Origin: Ciona savignyi
Taxonomy: Eukaryota; Chordata; Ascidiacea; Phlebobranchia; Cionidae
Assembly (NCBI GenBank): GCA_000149265.1
Contig: CH003301.1
Location: 324,715-388,714 of the forward strand
DNA: 64,000 nt
Reading direction: 5' to 3'
Part shown: positions 54,201 through 64,000 of the stretch, piece after piece
Layout of the letters: each line of letters begins with the position of its first letter
How positions within the stretch are numbered: the first letter of the stretch is position 1
Notes under the pieces: model-generated
Told to the model about the DNA's origin: nothing
What the model saw: only the letters and a program-made list of their open reading frames with translations
Databases searched by the model: none
Made by a program: the position numbers and the translations under genes

Positions 54201-56479
54201 CCTACTCCTTTGTATTACAATAAAAAGTTTGCTTATCTTGTATTGATTCTAAGTATTACCCAAAAATATGCAGCATAAACTTTACAATTTGTAAATAGTT
54301 AATATTTCTATTTGCACTTCAGTCTCCCTCCATTGAACGGAAGCTTAAATGCTACTTGTACACGAACAAGGGCAATCCACGCTTATTACTACAGCCGGTG
54401 AAATTGGAGGAATTGTGGCATTCCCCTCATCTTGTTCGATTCCACAATATTATGAGTGCAAGTGAATTGCAAACCATTAAAGCCCTTGCCAAACCCAGGG
54501 TAAGTAATCTTCCATTAAATTGTACTTATTATTAATCTTGTGATCTGTTGTCAATTTGTTCTGAAATCACATTATGATATATGTTGTATTACAAAGATCT
54601 GGTATTATGTATATAAAGAAAGAAATGTAGGAATAGGAAATAAGTAAAAGTGTTTTGATTTTCTATTACATGTAAATATTTATTGACAAAATAGAAAATT
54701 ATTATTTTTTGTAGGCTATGCATTCAATTCTTAATTCGATTCACGATTATCGTTCTAAGATACATCATTAATTAAATTTTGTAGTTAAATCGAGCCACTG
54801 TACAAAACCCGGTGACTGGAGTGTTAGAGTTTGCTCATTATCGGGTGAGTAAAAGTGCGTGGTTAAAGGATGGAGATCACGCTGTAGTGAAAAAAGTTTG
54901 TCAACGAATTTCCGATGTAACTGGGTTGTCCATGGACTCAGCGGAAGAGTTGCAGGTTGGTTTGTTGCCATTTTGTATATCTTAAGCTGAAACTTTGATT
55001 ATACTCTTGAAATATATAAAATTAATGTAATATCCGATTTCTTTGTTTTGTGTTCCATTTTAAAATCTTGTAAATACTTATATTGCTATTCGTATTATTG
55101 CAACAGCTGATTGTCTTGATGTCTTATGGTACATATTTAAAACAAAACTTAGGGGTTGTATAGTCAAACTTGTTCTGGTTACGTTAACACCCATGTTCTG
55201 GTTACAGAGGCTAATTCCATGCATATTTAACCCTTAATTTTGATTCTTTTAAAAGGTCTCTAATAACATTGTTTTATCACAATCTAACCCAGCCAGAAGC
55301 CTTAAAATTATTTTAGTAAAGCAAATAAACTTGTTCAATGTTGCAGATAGCAAACTATGGTGTAGGTGGACAGTATGAACCACATTTCGATTATTCAAGG
55401 GTGAGTAACTTTTTTATGCCAACCAGATTTAACTCAATAGAATTCTAAGCATCTTTGGTATTTTGGTGATTGACTTTTTATACCATTCTTTATTGGTAAA
55501 ACCTATTTTAATAATTAAATGCGTATTTGTATTCAACTGTATAACAATAATTATATGAATGCCATGATTGATAGTCCCTTTTGATATTAAATAACCAAAT
55601 AGTTACCTATGGTTAATATCCATGCCTTTAAAACAAGCGTCCGCAGGATTCTGATGTAGGCAAGTTCCATAACTCCGTTGGAAACAGAATCGCAACATTC
55701 TTAACTTATGTAAGTTGATGTAAATTTTTTGACCATTGTTTAGTTTTCCCTAATGCAACGCATCAAATATTCTTCAAAAATGGTACAAATTTATCCATGA
55801 ATTATACTTACACACAGGTAGCTACATGTATTGGCAATTTTCTATATGCAGAAGACATTGTATAACTAATTATCTTTTCATAAACAACGCCTGACTGATG
55901 AGTTAAGTGCACAGATATGTTCGGTAGCAAACTTCTATTTGTCCAACCCACAGGTGTCTGTTGTGATAAATTCCATATATTTCTCGACAATAGATCAATT
56001 TCTTGAGTAATGAAATGTTCCACAACAGATGAGTGATGTGGAGCATGGAGGAAGTACAGTCTTCCTTGATCCTGGAATAGCAGTTCGACCCATCAAAGGA
56101 AGCGCTGTGTTCTGGTACAACTTGCTTCCATCGGGTGAGGGAGATGAAAGAACCCGACATGCTGCTTGCCCTGTGCTCACCGGGGTCAAATGGGGTAAGT
56201 TGCTTGTTATGTATGGTTGATTAATTTGTAGTCTATCATACAAGAACCAGCCTACAATAAATATCTGTGCACATCCCAGAGATAAACATTTATTCGTTAT
56301 GTCCAATTAAGTGGACATAATCGATCCCTCCGCTGTTGGTTGAAACTTGTACAGGTTAAGTTCCTCACAAATTTACACACTTATTCTTTTCAGTAAGTAA
56401 TAAATGGATCCATGAACGTGATCAGGAGTTCAGGAGATCTTGTGCCAAATCGTTTAATGCCGACAATCGTATATTTTAA
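51203..56479 (+). CDS. P4HA: Prolyl 4-hydroxylase subunit alpha
   Basis: Endoplasmic-reticulum Fe(II)/2-oxoglutarate dioxygenase that makes 4-hydroxyproline in procollagen, working as a tetramer with protein disulfide isomerase. Exons: 51203-51381, 51686-51837, 52319-52456, 52927-53108, 53348-53442, 53896-54034, 54323-54499, 54785-54955, 55347-55400, 55647-55709, 56029-56194, 56394-56479; 533 residues, the normal length. Seen: signal peptide; N-terminal dimerisation region (SLGQMEDLVYDELDL, GYLGHPVNQYRLVRR); the peptide-substrate TPR region (LTADDCFDIGR, YLERDF); then the catalytic domain with iron ligands His424 and Asp426 (GGQYEPHFDYS) and His494 (RTRHAACP), and the 2-oxoglutarate Lys504 (GVKW). 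Spacing of the ligands matches human P4HA1 within one residue. The gene is intact. A SINE occupies intron 2. Which vertebrate paralogue (P4HA1, 2 or 3) is closest cannot be told; a single pre-duplication alpha subunit is likely. Confidence 0.97.
51891..52161 (+). repeat. tRNA-derived SINE, near full length
   Basis: Starts GTCCGGCCGGTTAGTCTGG, with box B-like GGTTGCAGGTGCGAAACTGG, and ends GGGGATAAACATGAATATTC-TATCC. It is the best plus-strand copy and sits in intron 2 of P4HA. Confidence 0.8.
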
Positions 56480-56746
56480 TACTAATCCTCCTTTATGCTC
56501 TGTACTGCTGTATTGATACAATTTGTGTTTAAAACATTTCCCTGAAGTATTTTTACACCTTGTGCATGTCACTTATCACTTATTTCAGTCAGTATTTTGT
56601 ACCCAAATGCAATGTGTTTGTGCTTATCTCTGTATTTAGCTTTTGTATCGCACTGCGCACACAACTTGGTAATAAAATGACAAAAATCATAAAAACACTG
56701 ATTAGTGATTGCATAGGATGGAAGATCTCGAGGGGGTCTTCAAATC
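56475..56746. other. Tail-to-tail junction of P4HA and FMO with overlapping signals
   Basis: Only 267 bases separate the two stop codons. AATAAA for P4HA at 56671-56676 lies 71 bases before the FMO stop. On the minus strand an ATTAAA (56480-56475) overlaps the P4HA stop codon and is the nearest candidate for FMO. The two 3' UTRs therefore probably overlap. Confidence 0.5.
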
Positions 56747-59700
56747 TCAATCGTCTGATTTGTAGAAATTTCCTTGATTTGAAAGAAAGAATTCATCTCG
56801 CTTATAAACCATGAGGTTAAAGGTCCTGCGCTGGTGACAAAGATCGTAGAGCAAACTGACGTTACTTGGTATCCGTGGAATCCCACACAAATCTGCAAGT
56901 TCATTGTTGTAGTCCCACTGGCGTGGACCCATCAGATGAGCATGTCTGCATTCAATATTTTGTGTTTATTAATGTGGTAGAAAACCGACAGTTATCAGAT
57001 AGATAAACACATCATACAGGTGGTTTGTTTGATTCCATCCACTATTTTACCTTGACAATTACAGAACAAGTCATTATACAGTAAAAACTTACCATTTAAA
57101 AAAAGAAACAACTCAAATACCTTTTAAATGCATGTGAATATGCCTCCAAAAAATTGTGAAACACGTCATAAATTCACTCACAAAACAAAAATTTACCTCT
57201 TTGGAAGTCCCTCCTTTTGGCGCCTTGTGTATTCTTCTTCCTCATCCTTTAACATATCTTCCTCAGACGGGATGGGAATTAAACCAGCGAGTAAACTAAT
57301 TGCATAGTTAACCTGTGCATAGGGATGAATTGAAACATTTGTTTATGTAAGTGGAACTAATGTTTATTAGTGGTATCTTTTAAAATATCAAATTCCCACT
57401 GACAGGTTACCGAAACTATTATAGTGTGGTATTTGTATTTTACATTTCTTTTATTTTAGTTCAACAAAATGATCTTCTAGCACTATCCACTATGGGTCTT
57501 GTCAAAAGTACTCAAGTCACTAGCAAAAGCCTGGTTTTAAACTTTTCTTTCAACTGATAGTGGATTTCTTTACCGTCTTATTACATATCCTAATGGACAT
57601 ATCAAAAAGAATAGTTTGAGTAGACGGTATACCTGACAGTGAAATTGAGGAAACGGACAAATAAGGAAGCAAATTCCAACAAAGGACAATGTTGGATATT
57701 TAACATGAACCAAGTGCTTGAACAACGGTGTCACTCTGTTCTCATCCACTGATACCAGGTCACCAAGGAAAGAGAAATTAAAGTGATACCCAGTGCAGAA
57801 CATAAACACATCGCAATCCACGTAAATCCCGTTGCTGAATTCAACACCTGATTTCGTGAAACGAATAGGTACAGGTTGCTGTGGAAATGATATATATTAG
57901 AATGGTATGTGGATAATATACATCTTGCGGTGATAAACAGTTTTTTTACATTTGTTGGCAGGAAGTGGTTAATTGAATGAACATAGTGTTGATTTCTGGT
58001 GGTAGATATATGTTGCAGTGTTTTCTTATTATTGCAATAGTTTAACATCAAAGAAACATTTAAGTTCAATATATGTAGATTAATATTAGGTAGTACGTTT
58101 TCGTCTGACAAATAAATACCTCTTCTACATTTGAAGGTAGATCACTTTGGAACTTTGAACCTTTGTGGCTTAAAATAACCTTATGAGCATAAGGTGCCAA
58201 GTCCAAGGCAATGTCTGTTCCAGACGCTTTAGCTCCAAGTAGAACCACCGTTTGGTCTTTATACAACTCTGGATCCCTATAGCTGTGGCTGTGTAGTATC
58301 TTGCCTTGGAAGTCGGATATTGCTTCAATATGTGGTTCATTGGGCACTGAGTAATGTCTGAGAAAAAATTGTAAACTTTAATAATCCTTTTCCTTAAACA
58401 AAAAAGCTAATACTAATACTAATCTATGTTTTTTAGTTAAAATTGTGTATTGCTCATAAAACAACACAAAGCTATTTGTGATAATTAATCAATGATAAGA
58501 ATAAGGTGGTGCAATGTATAATTTTATTATTAATTTAAATTACTTGTATAATATTAATCTTTTTCCACTTACCCATTGCAAACCATAACGCCATCGAAAA
58601 TGTGGTGACTCGTTTGTTTAGTTAAGAGGTGATAAGTTGTCACTTTCCATTTAGTTGCACGATTGTCCGATTCCAGGGGCGTCACATTTTGCACCAAAGT
58701 GTTGAACTAGGAAGCACATGATGATTACTGGATGATTGTATCTCAGGAATGGATAGTATAAGTAAGATAGAATATTCATGTTTTCCCCATGTATGAAATT
58801 GGATATTGCAATGTGTTGTACCTATAACATGCATCAGTTTTTTTAATGTAATAACTCACTTGGTTCAAGCAATGACCTTACCGAATGACACAAGCGACTA
58901 ACATGATGCTGATGATATCGATATCGTCATTCATAGCAATATTAGTGTGAGAGAGACTACCAATATAGACCAGGAAACAACTGATAATTATGTGTCTGTT
59001 TTTTTAAATTAAAAGAATTAATAAAACTCCAATTAAATGAACAAATTTCTACCTGCAACTTAAATAAAAAAATAATTACACTTACCTCTATATGTTTCTC
59101 CAGTTTAAATTCCTTGCAATAACTCTCCAAGTATTCTTGCACATCACTGTGTTTGAGAAATGATGGTAACTCCTTGTCGAACGGAAAATCTGGAAATGCC
59201 ATAACCTGTTTTGGCAAATTTGTCCTGAGTATAAAATAACAATTAAAATAGTGAAGATGAAGAACATAAGGGGAGAGGCTCTTGGTAGAACATTTTTGGT
59301 AATTTGGTTCTAGAACCACTGGGTTCAGATGATGTATCTTAAGTGCCTTACCCAAAGACACAACCAACCAATTAAAGTCGAACTAACGCACCAAGCTACG
59401 CAATCAGACATTGGGTGAAAAATGTTACTAAGATAGATAAGAAATAAAATGGCTGATTGCCATAACTATTAGATGGGCACTTATGAACACAGTATTTTAA
59501 TTTACTCTATAAGAATAGGCAATACATTATTCATTGTGTAAAAAATACAGAAAGCAAAGCCGTAACCTACCTAGATATGCGGCTGTATTATAAGACATAG
59601 AGTTACCTTAAATTTTTGTACATGGATGAATGAATAGGCAAGCCATTCTCATCCGTGCCAGTCTTCTCTGTATAATGCCATGTCCCGCCAATGTGATTGC

Positions 59701-60063
59701 TGCCCTCATAAACCACGGGGATAAATTGTGGTTTTGATAACAAATTTCTTGTTGCACATAACCCTAAAAACATTACTTTATATTTTAAGTTAAAACACCA
59801 AGTTTTTACAATTATTATGTAAAAATATAAATTAACTATCAATATTTTCATGTAAAGTAAATGATGCAGTAATGTTGCTTTCTTTGTGACTGCTTTCAAC
59901 ATTCATTTCGCAAATTCCTAATCATCATCTTAACATTCATAATATTGCTAATACAGTTAAAAATATCATAATCGAATTATAATGGTTGCGCTCATAAATA
60001 TACAACTATTTGATCACCTGCAGCACCCGCTCCAATGACAGCTATCTTAAGAACAGACGACAT
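56747..60063 (-). CDS. Flavin-containing monooxygenase, short soluble form
   Basis: FAD/NADPH-dependent oxygenase of nucleophilic N or S atoms; 424 predicted residues. Exons in transcript order: 60063-60018, 59763-59607, 59224-59086, 58706-58573, 58357-58120, 57878-57633, 57312-57197, 56945-56747. Seen: the FAD motif VIGAGAAG at residues 9-16, split by intron 1; GGTWHYTEKTG; the NADPH motif VVLLGAKASGTDIALDL; the FMO fingerprint FQGKILHSHSY; and DCDVFMFCTGYHFNFSF, equal to the CATGY motif. Vertebrate FMOs are about 530 residues with a C-terminal hydrophobic anchor. This one stops at KSDD with no such segment, which fits the shorter senecionine-oxygenase / plant GS-OX-like group. The second motif reads GxKxSG rather than GxGxSG. 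The start is the ATG five codons before the FAD strand. The substrate is unknown. Confidence 0.93.
58751..58902 (-). repeat. Degraded SINE copy
   Basis: AAGATAGAATATTCATG, TTGCAATGTGTTGTA and TTCAAGCAATGACCTTACC follow the order of the intact SINE read from its tail, with heavy decay. It lies in an intron of the FMO gene. Confidence 0.55.
59310..59415 (-). repeat. Degraded SINE head fragment
   Basis: ACTGGGTTCAGATGATG and AAGTGCCTTACCCAAAGACA match the head-proximal half of the SINE; the tRNA-like part is barely recognisable. It lies in an intron of the FMO gene. Confidence 0.5.
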
Positions 60064-60577
60064 TGGGCGTTTCTTTGTAACAGGAAAATGATTTTACAGA
60101 AAAAAACTGTCGTATTGTCTGCCTACGTCTTTCTACAGGGAGGGATAAAAAAGTTAAATCTTTCCACAATTCATTTTATGAAGTTGGACTTTTAGGTATA
60201 AGGGGATATTAAGGATAACAGCAATACAATAATAATTAAAATATTTAAAGTAATTGCAATCATTTTATGAAAAGGATATCAAAGATACTTTATATGTACA
60301 AAATAACAAGGATTGTTGTATTTACGGAGTAAAAGCAATTGTTTTGTGTACAAAATAATACCAATGTAATGTAAACATAAAATGAGACAATTGTATGGGT
60401 GGAAGAGCTATGGCAAGATACAAAAATATGAAAAATGTAATCTATTATTATGTTTACAGCTTTATAATATATGGTTTTCCGCACAGTTAATCCAGTGAAA
60501 AAACTCCCCAACTAGAGAGTGTCAACCACGTGTTATCCACCACTATTTTTAAAAACCTGTTGTGGGTATGGTATATT

Positions 60578-60815
60578 TTTCTGCATGCAAAAACAATTGG
60601 GTTCCCTGGCCACCACACCTTAGTATATCTTACATAAAGTGTATTTGTTTCGGAACTAATGGGTTCCCGAGTTACCAATCCAAACTTCTAAATGAAACAA
60701 ACGGGTGGTATATGCCTCCTTAACCCCCTATGGTTTATCTGATATAAAGAGTATTACGGTTTTCTGCAAGCAGAAACTAATGGGTTCACGAGTTACCAAA
60801 TCCAAACTTAATATC
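60578..60815 (+). repeat. Palindrome-centred repeat, cluster 1 (three diverged units)
   Basis: Each unit has a TTTCTGCAWGCAGAAA-like core, then ACTAATGGGTTCCCGAGTTA and CCAATCCAAACTT. The core is a perfect 16-base palindrome at 60761-60776. The units start near 60578, 60640 and 60745. Confidence 0.65.
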
Positions 60816-62105
60816 CATGTTTTTCTATAATTAAAAAAACGACAATAGAAACAAAGAAAATTAAATTGTTTCTTTTTATTAGTGCGGGTTTTTCGGGGAT
60901 ATTTTAATCAATGTGTTATTAATTGTGATTTAATAATCTTACCACAATAAAATGCGAGAAAATGGTGAATGTGCTAATATTCTTGGGCTTGGTGCTAGTT
61001 AGTTTCCCTGGCGTGATTTATTCACAATTTGTAACTGAATATCTTATACATTTTAACTAACAATTCTAACAAGTTTAACTCATCAGTTCATTTTATTCCT
61101 GTTGTGAGGTTAAGTGATATGGAGTTTCCCAGAAAATGGTTCATGGTGGGTATAGGGTACTGTAATCAAATTTTTTTTGTTTGCCTTGAAATTCACTATC
61201 GCTTTGTAAGGGTTTTAAAATTTAAGCTGATTTACATACATGGTAATAGTGTACTATATAGTAAGTTAATTTTGCGTGGTAACTTTCTGTATGTAGTAGG
61301 CTATCCATTGGTTACTTTTTAAGTACATTTTATTCTCCTACAACTTTCCTTACAATTTAAAGTGAGTTATCCTCCCCAGCTCCGAAATATCAACTGTTAT
61401 AGAATACCCCGTGCTGAACATCTAAAAGCGGCCGTCATGCATAAACTTTTGGGTCTCTTGAGAATTTCCCTGATGCAATTTACCCAGACATTTGCCACTG
61501 TAGATCCCAAACTATTTACCTTGATTGGACATTTTCTTTCTTATTATAAAAAAAAATGTAAATTTAACTGATTACTAGTTTCCCTGGAATTTTGTAAATG
61601 GGCATATTCCAGATAAGGGTTCAAGATAGGTTTGGGTCGAACGCAGCATTTTTGTTTGTATTTACATTTTGTATATATTTAGCTTAGTTTTCTGTTTCCA
61701 CCTTATTTATATGCTTAATAAGATTGTCTTTATGATTGCTTATGCATATTCTACTTGAGGGGTTTCCCGAGGTACCCTTGGTTATTTTAATTCTAGTTAT
61801 GTTATTTTCATTTGTGTTGTTTATCTTTAGATTTCTGGGAAATTTTAAGTTAATAATTTTTTAATTGGAAAATAATGTCAAAAATGCTAAAAAACATTTT
61901 TTCCAATAGCGGGAATTCCCCTTGTTTTTTTGTAAAATTTAAGGTCGTTGCAAATTAAATTAAGAGAATGCCTGTTAGGATTCCTGTAAGTTGTAACCTT
62001 ATTGGAAAACTCCTTTGTGAGTTTGTGCCATCAATCTGGCGACATGGCATGCCTGTCACGAGCGTGACGCAGGAAAACAAGAAAAACGGAGTAAAATCAA
62101 TATGT

Positions 62106-62120
62106 GTTGCCATCGGAAAT
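62106..62120 (+). promoter_or_regulatory. Candidate RFX X-box upstream of KIF3B
   Basis: GTTGCCATCGGAAAT has an ideal left half, a 3-base spacer and a right half with one mismatch. It overlaps a 7-base inverted repeat (CATCGGA/TCCGATG) and lies about 650 bases before the start codon of a ciliary motor gene. Confidence 0.35.
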
Positions 62121-62254
62121 CCGATGGGAACCCATAATTAACTATGTTTTAAAAAACCTATTCTGACTTACGCTACCGGTATCATATTTCCTCCTTACCT
62201 TCCGCCTTTAGTTTCCTTTCATCTAGCGTGCAGTTTCCCTGCTTTTAGTATTGT

Positions 62255-62425
62255 CCGTATATGTTTGTGTATGCAGAAACGAACGGGTTCCCTAGTGACA
62301 TTATTACACTTTGTATAATTTTATACAAAGTGTATTTATCGTCTGTTTTTGCAGGCAGAAACTATAAACTTTGTATAAAGTATTTGATTCCCGAGTTACC
62401 AATCCAAACTTAATATTATTGTTTT
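62255..62425 (+). repeat. Palindrome-centred repeat, cluster 2 (two diverged units)
   Basis: Two further units in the same orientation: GTGTATGCAGAAACGAACGG with GTTCCCTAGTGAC, and TTTTTGCAGGCAGAAACTA followed by GATTCCCGAGTTACCAATCC. Confidence 0.65.
62312..62339. repeat. Perfect 12-base inverted repeat
   Basis: ACACTTTGTATA and TATACAAAGTGT face each other across a 4-base loop inside repeat cluster 2. Confidence 0.85.
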
Positions 62426-62731
62426 CTGAAAGTTTTTACTTTGATATACACAAAAATAAAAACAAGAAAAAATAATGCCTAAAATGTCTTTTTGCCGTCT
62501 GTTTTATTTCTTAATTTTTGTTATACAAGGTCGTTACGTGTTTTTATCGTAATAACAAGTAATAATTTAAACTAACTTTATAACTGGAAACACTATACCA
62601 AGTTTAACAGCTTGAAATAAATAGAACACAAAGTTAGCAATTTCTCGTATCTTTGTGTAGAAAGTGTCAAGTGGCAACTCTTTCTGTTATTAGTTGCCAT
62701 TACCGTAATTTGTTAATGCATATTTTCTTAA

Positions 62732-62745
62732 TCGACTTTTTTCAG
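62732..62745 (+). other. Candidate spliced-leader trans-splice acceptor of KIF3B
   Basis: A pyrimidine-rich run ending CTTTTTTCAG stands 18 bases before the KIF3B start codon with no obvious 5' exon. It could equally be the acceptor of a conventional 5' UTR intron. Confidence 0.4.
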
Positions 62746-62763
62746 GTTGCACTGCGTTTAAGC

Positions 62764-63801
62764 ATGTCGAAGTCAAAAAATTCCGAGTGTGTAAAGGTGG
62801 TGGTCAGATGTCGACCTTTAAATCAAAAAGAAATCGAAGGAAATCACGAAAGCGTAGTTAGTATGGACGTAAAGACGGGACAGGTTCAGATAAAGAACCC
62901 AAAAGGTACGTTTAGAGCTAAACTAAGGCTTCTAATAACCGACCACCTGGACTAACTATGTTCCTTTATCTGTTCAATGCTTTAATACAAATTTAACAAC
63001 TTTACTATTTACAGCACCATTAGACCCACCAAAATCGTTCACATTTGACGCAATATATGACTGGAACTGCACACAAAGTGATATATTTGAAGAAACTTTT
63101 CACCCACTGCTTGATTCTGTACTGAATGGGTTTAATGGAACAATATTTGCATACGGACAAACTGGAACCGGCAAAACTTTTACAATGGAAGGTTGTATTT
63201 AAAAACGATATTAAAGGGTAGAATTGTATGTTTCTTTTTTTTAACTGGATTCCTTAGTTTAATTTTACACATTCGTTAACCTATTTTTTTATTGGGATTT
63301 TGCATCTAAGCTAGCTGCAATTTCAGCCTTTCTCAGTATACTTGTGCAAACACCCAAGGATTGAATGTAATGCCAAAACATAGCCTCCAGCCTACTATGC
63401 CACTATTACATTGCCATTAGTATGGCATTTTTATGATGGCTAATGTGACAGGGTTATGGCACTGACTTATACACCCTTGAGCTGATTTTTAAGTATATAT
63501 GATTTAATAATAATCTGTTCTACGTTACCCATCTATAGAGTACTTTATTCGAGCTTGAAGGAAAACAGTGAATGAACCAGTTACTGATTTTTTACATATT
63601 TTTCAGGTGTTCGTTCCGATCAGGAATTACGTGGAGCCATACCACGATCGTTTGAGCATGTGTACAAGCACATTGCACGGACAAAGGATCAACAATATTT
63701 GGTTCGAGCTTCATATCTGGAAATCTACCAGGAAGATATCAGAGACCTTTTGTCAAAAGATCAAAGCAAAAGGCTCGAACTCAAAGAAAGACCAGATACA
63801 G
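62764..63801 (+). CDS. KIF3B: Kinesin-2 motor subunit KIF3B, 3'-partial
   Basis: Plus-end microtubule motor that, with KIF3A and KAP3, drives anterograde intraflagellar transport. Three exons are inside the window: 62764-62905, 63015-63191 and 63607-63801, giving 171 residues that end in phase 1. The next exon, expected to begin VYVKDL, is beyond the right edge. Seen: [20 protein letters not shown], the N terminus typical of KIF3[12 protein letters not shown]; the ATP-binding P-loop GQTGTGKT; and [15 protein letters not shown] followed by [19 protein letters not shown], which is nearly identical to vertebrate KIF3B and less like KIF3A or KIF17. The start codon is the only in-frame ATG before the motor domain. 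Confidence 0.95.
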
Positions 63802-64000
63802 GTGCATATTATTTAGTTTATATTTTTATCATTTTAAGACAATGTTATGATTCAACATATTTAATAATGATTTACTAACTACTGGCTAAGTTCATTTATG
63901 TTTAAAGGTGTTGTTGTATTACTCCAGAAGTTAAACACTTAGGACCCGACCAACCACACATTTTAAATACCAACAACACATACGGTTAAAATAACATTAT
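63802..64000 (+). other. KIF3B intron, right edge
   Basis: Begins with the donor GTGCAT after exon 3. Nothing in the remaining 199 bases continues the motor domain. Confidence 0.7.

Larger units (their letters stand above)
60064..62743. other. Intergenic region between divergent FMO and KIF3B genes
   Basis: About 2.7 kb containing both promoters. It is unusual for its scattered G/TTTCCC words, two clusters of a palindrome-centred repeat, an inverted repeat at 62312-62339 and an X-box-like site at 62106-62120. No gene is recognisable. Confidence 0.55.

Noticed and set aside
63907-63942. Possible fourth KIF3B exon after the acceptor-like TTTAAAG
   Set aside because: It translates as VVVLLQKLNT and a stop, not the VYVKDL expected next in kinesin-2.

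Overview
The window reads as a piece of a tunicate (sea squirt, probably Ciona) nuclear chromosome. The evidence is AT-rich DNA, eight densely packed multi-exon genes with mostly short GT-AG introns, a Dmbx homeobox gene, repeated copies of one tRNA-derived SINE, and pyrimidine-rich 3' splice acceptors a few bases before start codons, as expected for spliced-leader trans-splicing. The species assignment is an inference; nothing in the window separates C. intestinalis, C. robusta and C. savignyi.

Layout: (1) 1-7927, plus: ubiquitin-specific protease 5/13, 5' end cut off by the window. (2) 8736-18019, minus: a secreted protein joining a C-type lectin-like domain to a zona pellucida (ZP) domain. 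(3) 19310-32863, plus: a 29-exon protein with the coagulation factor V/VIII order A-A-A-C-C. (4) 33558-37732, minus: the homeobox gene Dmbx. (5) 40984-49356, plus: a multi-EF-hand protein most like EFCAB6. (6) 51203-56479, plus: prolyl 4-hydroxylase alpha subunit. (7) 56747-60063, minus: a short flavin-containing monooxygenase. (8) 62764 to beyond the right edge, plus: the kinesin-2 motor KIF3B, of which the first three coding exons are present. I assembled every model by hand from splice signals and phase continuity. All seven models whose 3' end is inside the window close in frame on a stop codon.

The genes are not an operon and have unrelated functions. Two arrangements may matter. The two secreted-protein genes (2 and 3) are divergent over about 1.3 kb and could share regulation. 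Two ciliary genes (EFCAB6-like and KIF3B) each have a candidate RFX X-box upstream.

The most interesting content is the FV/FVIII-like protein: three cupredoxin-pair A domains that have lost almost all copper ligands, and a His-rich basic linker between A1 and A2 instead of a B domain between A2 and A3. Next come the lectin-ZP protein with a soluble acidic/basic tail, and a family of palindrome-centred repeats between FMO and KIF3B. I see no CRISPR array, no functional tRNA or rRNA gene, and no virus-like element.
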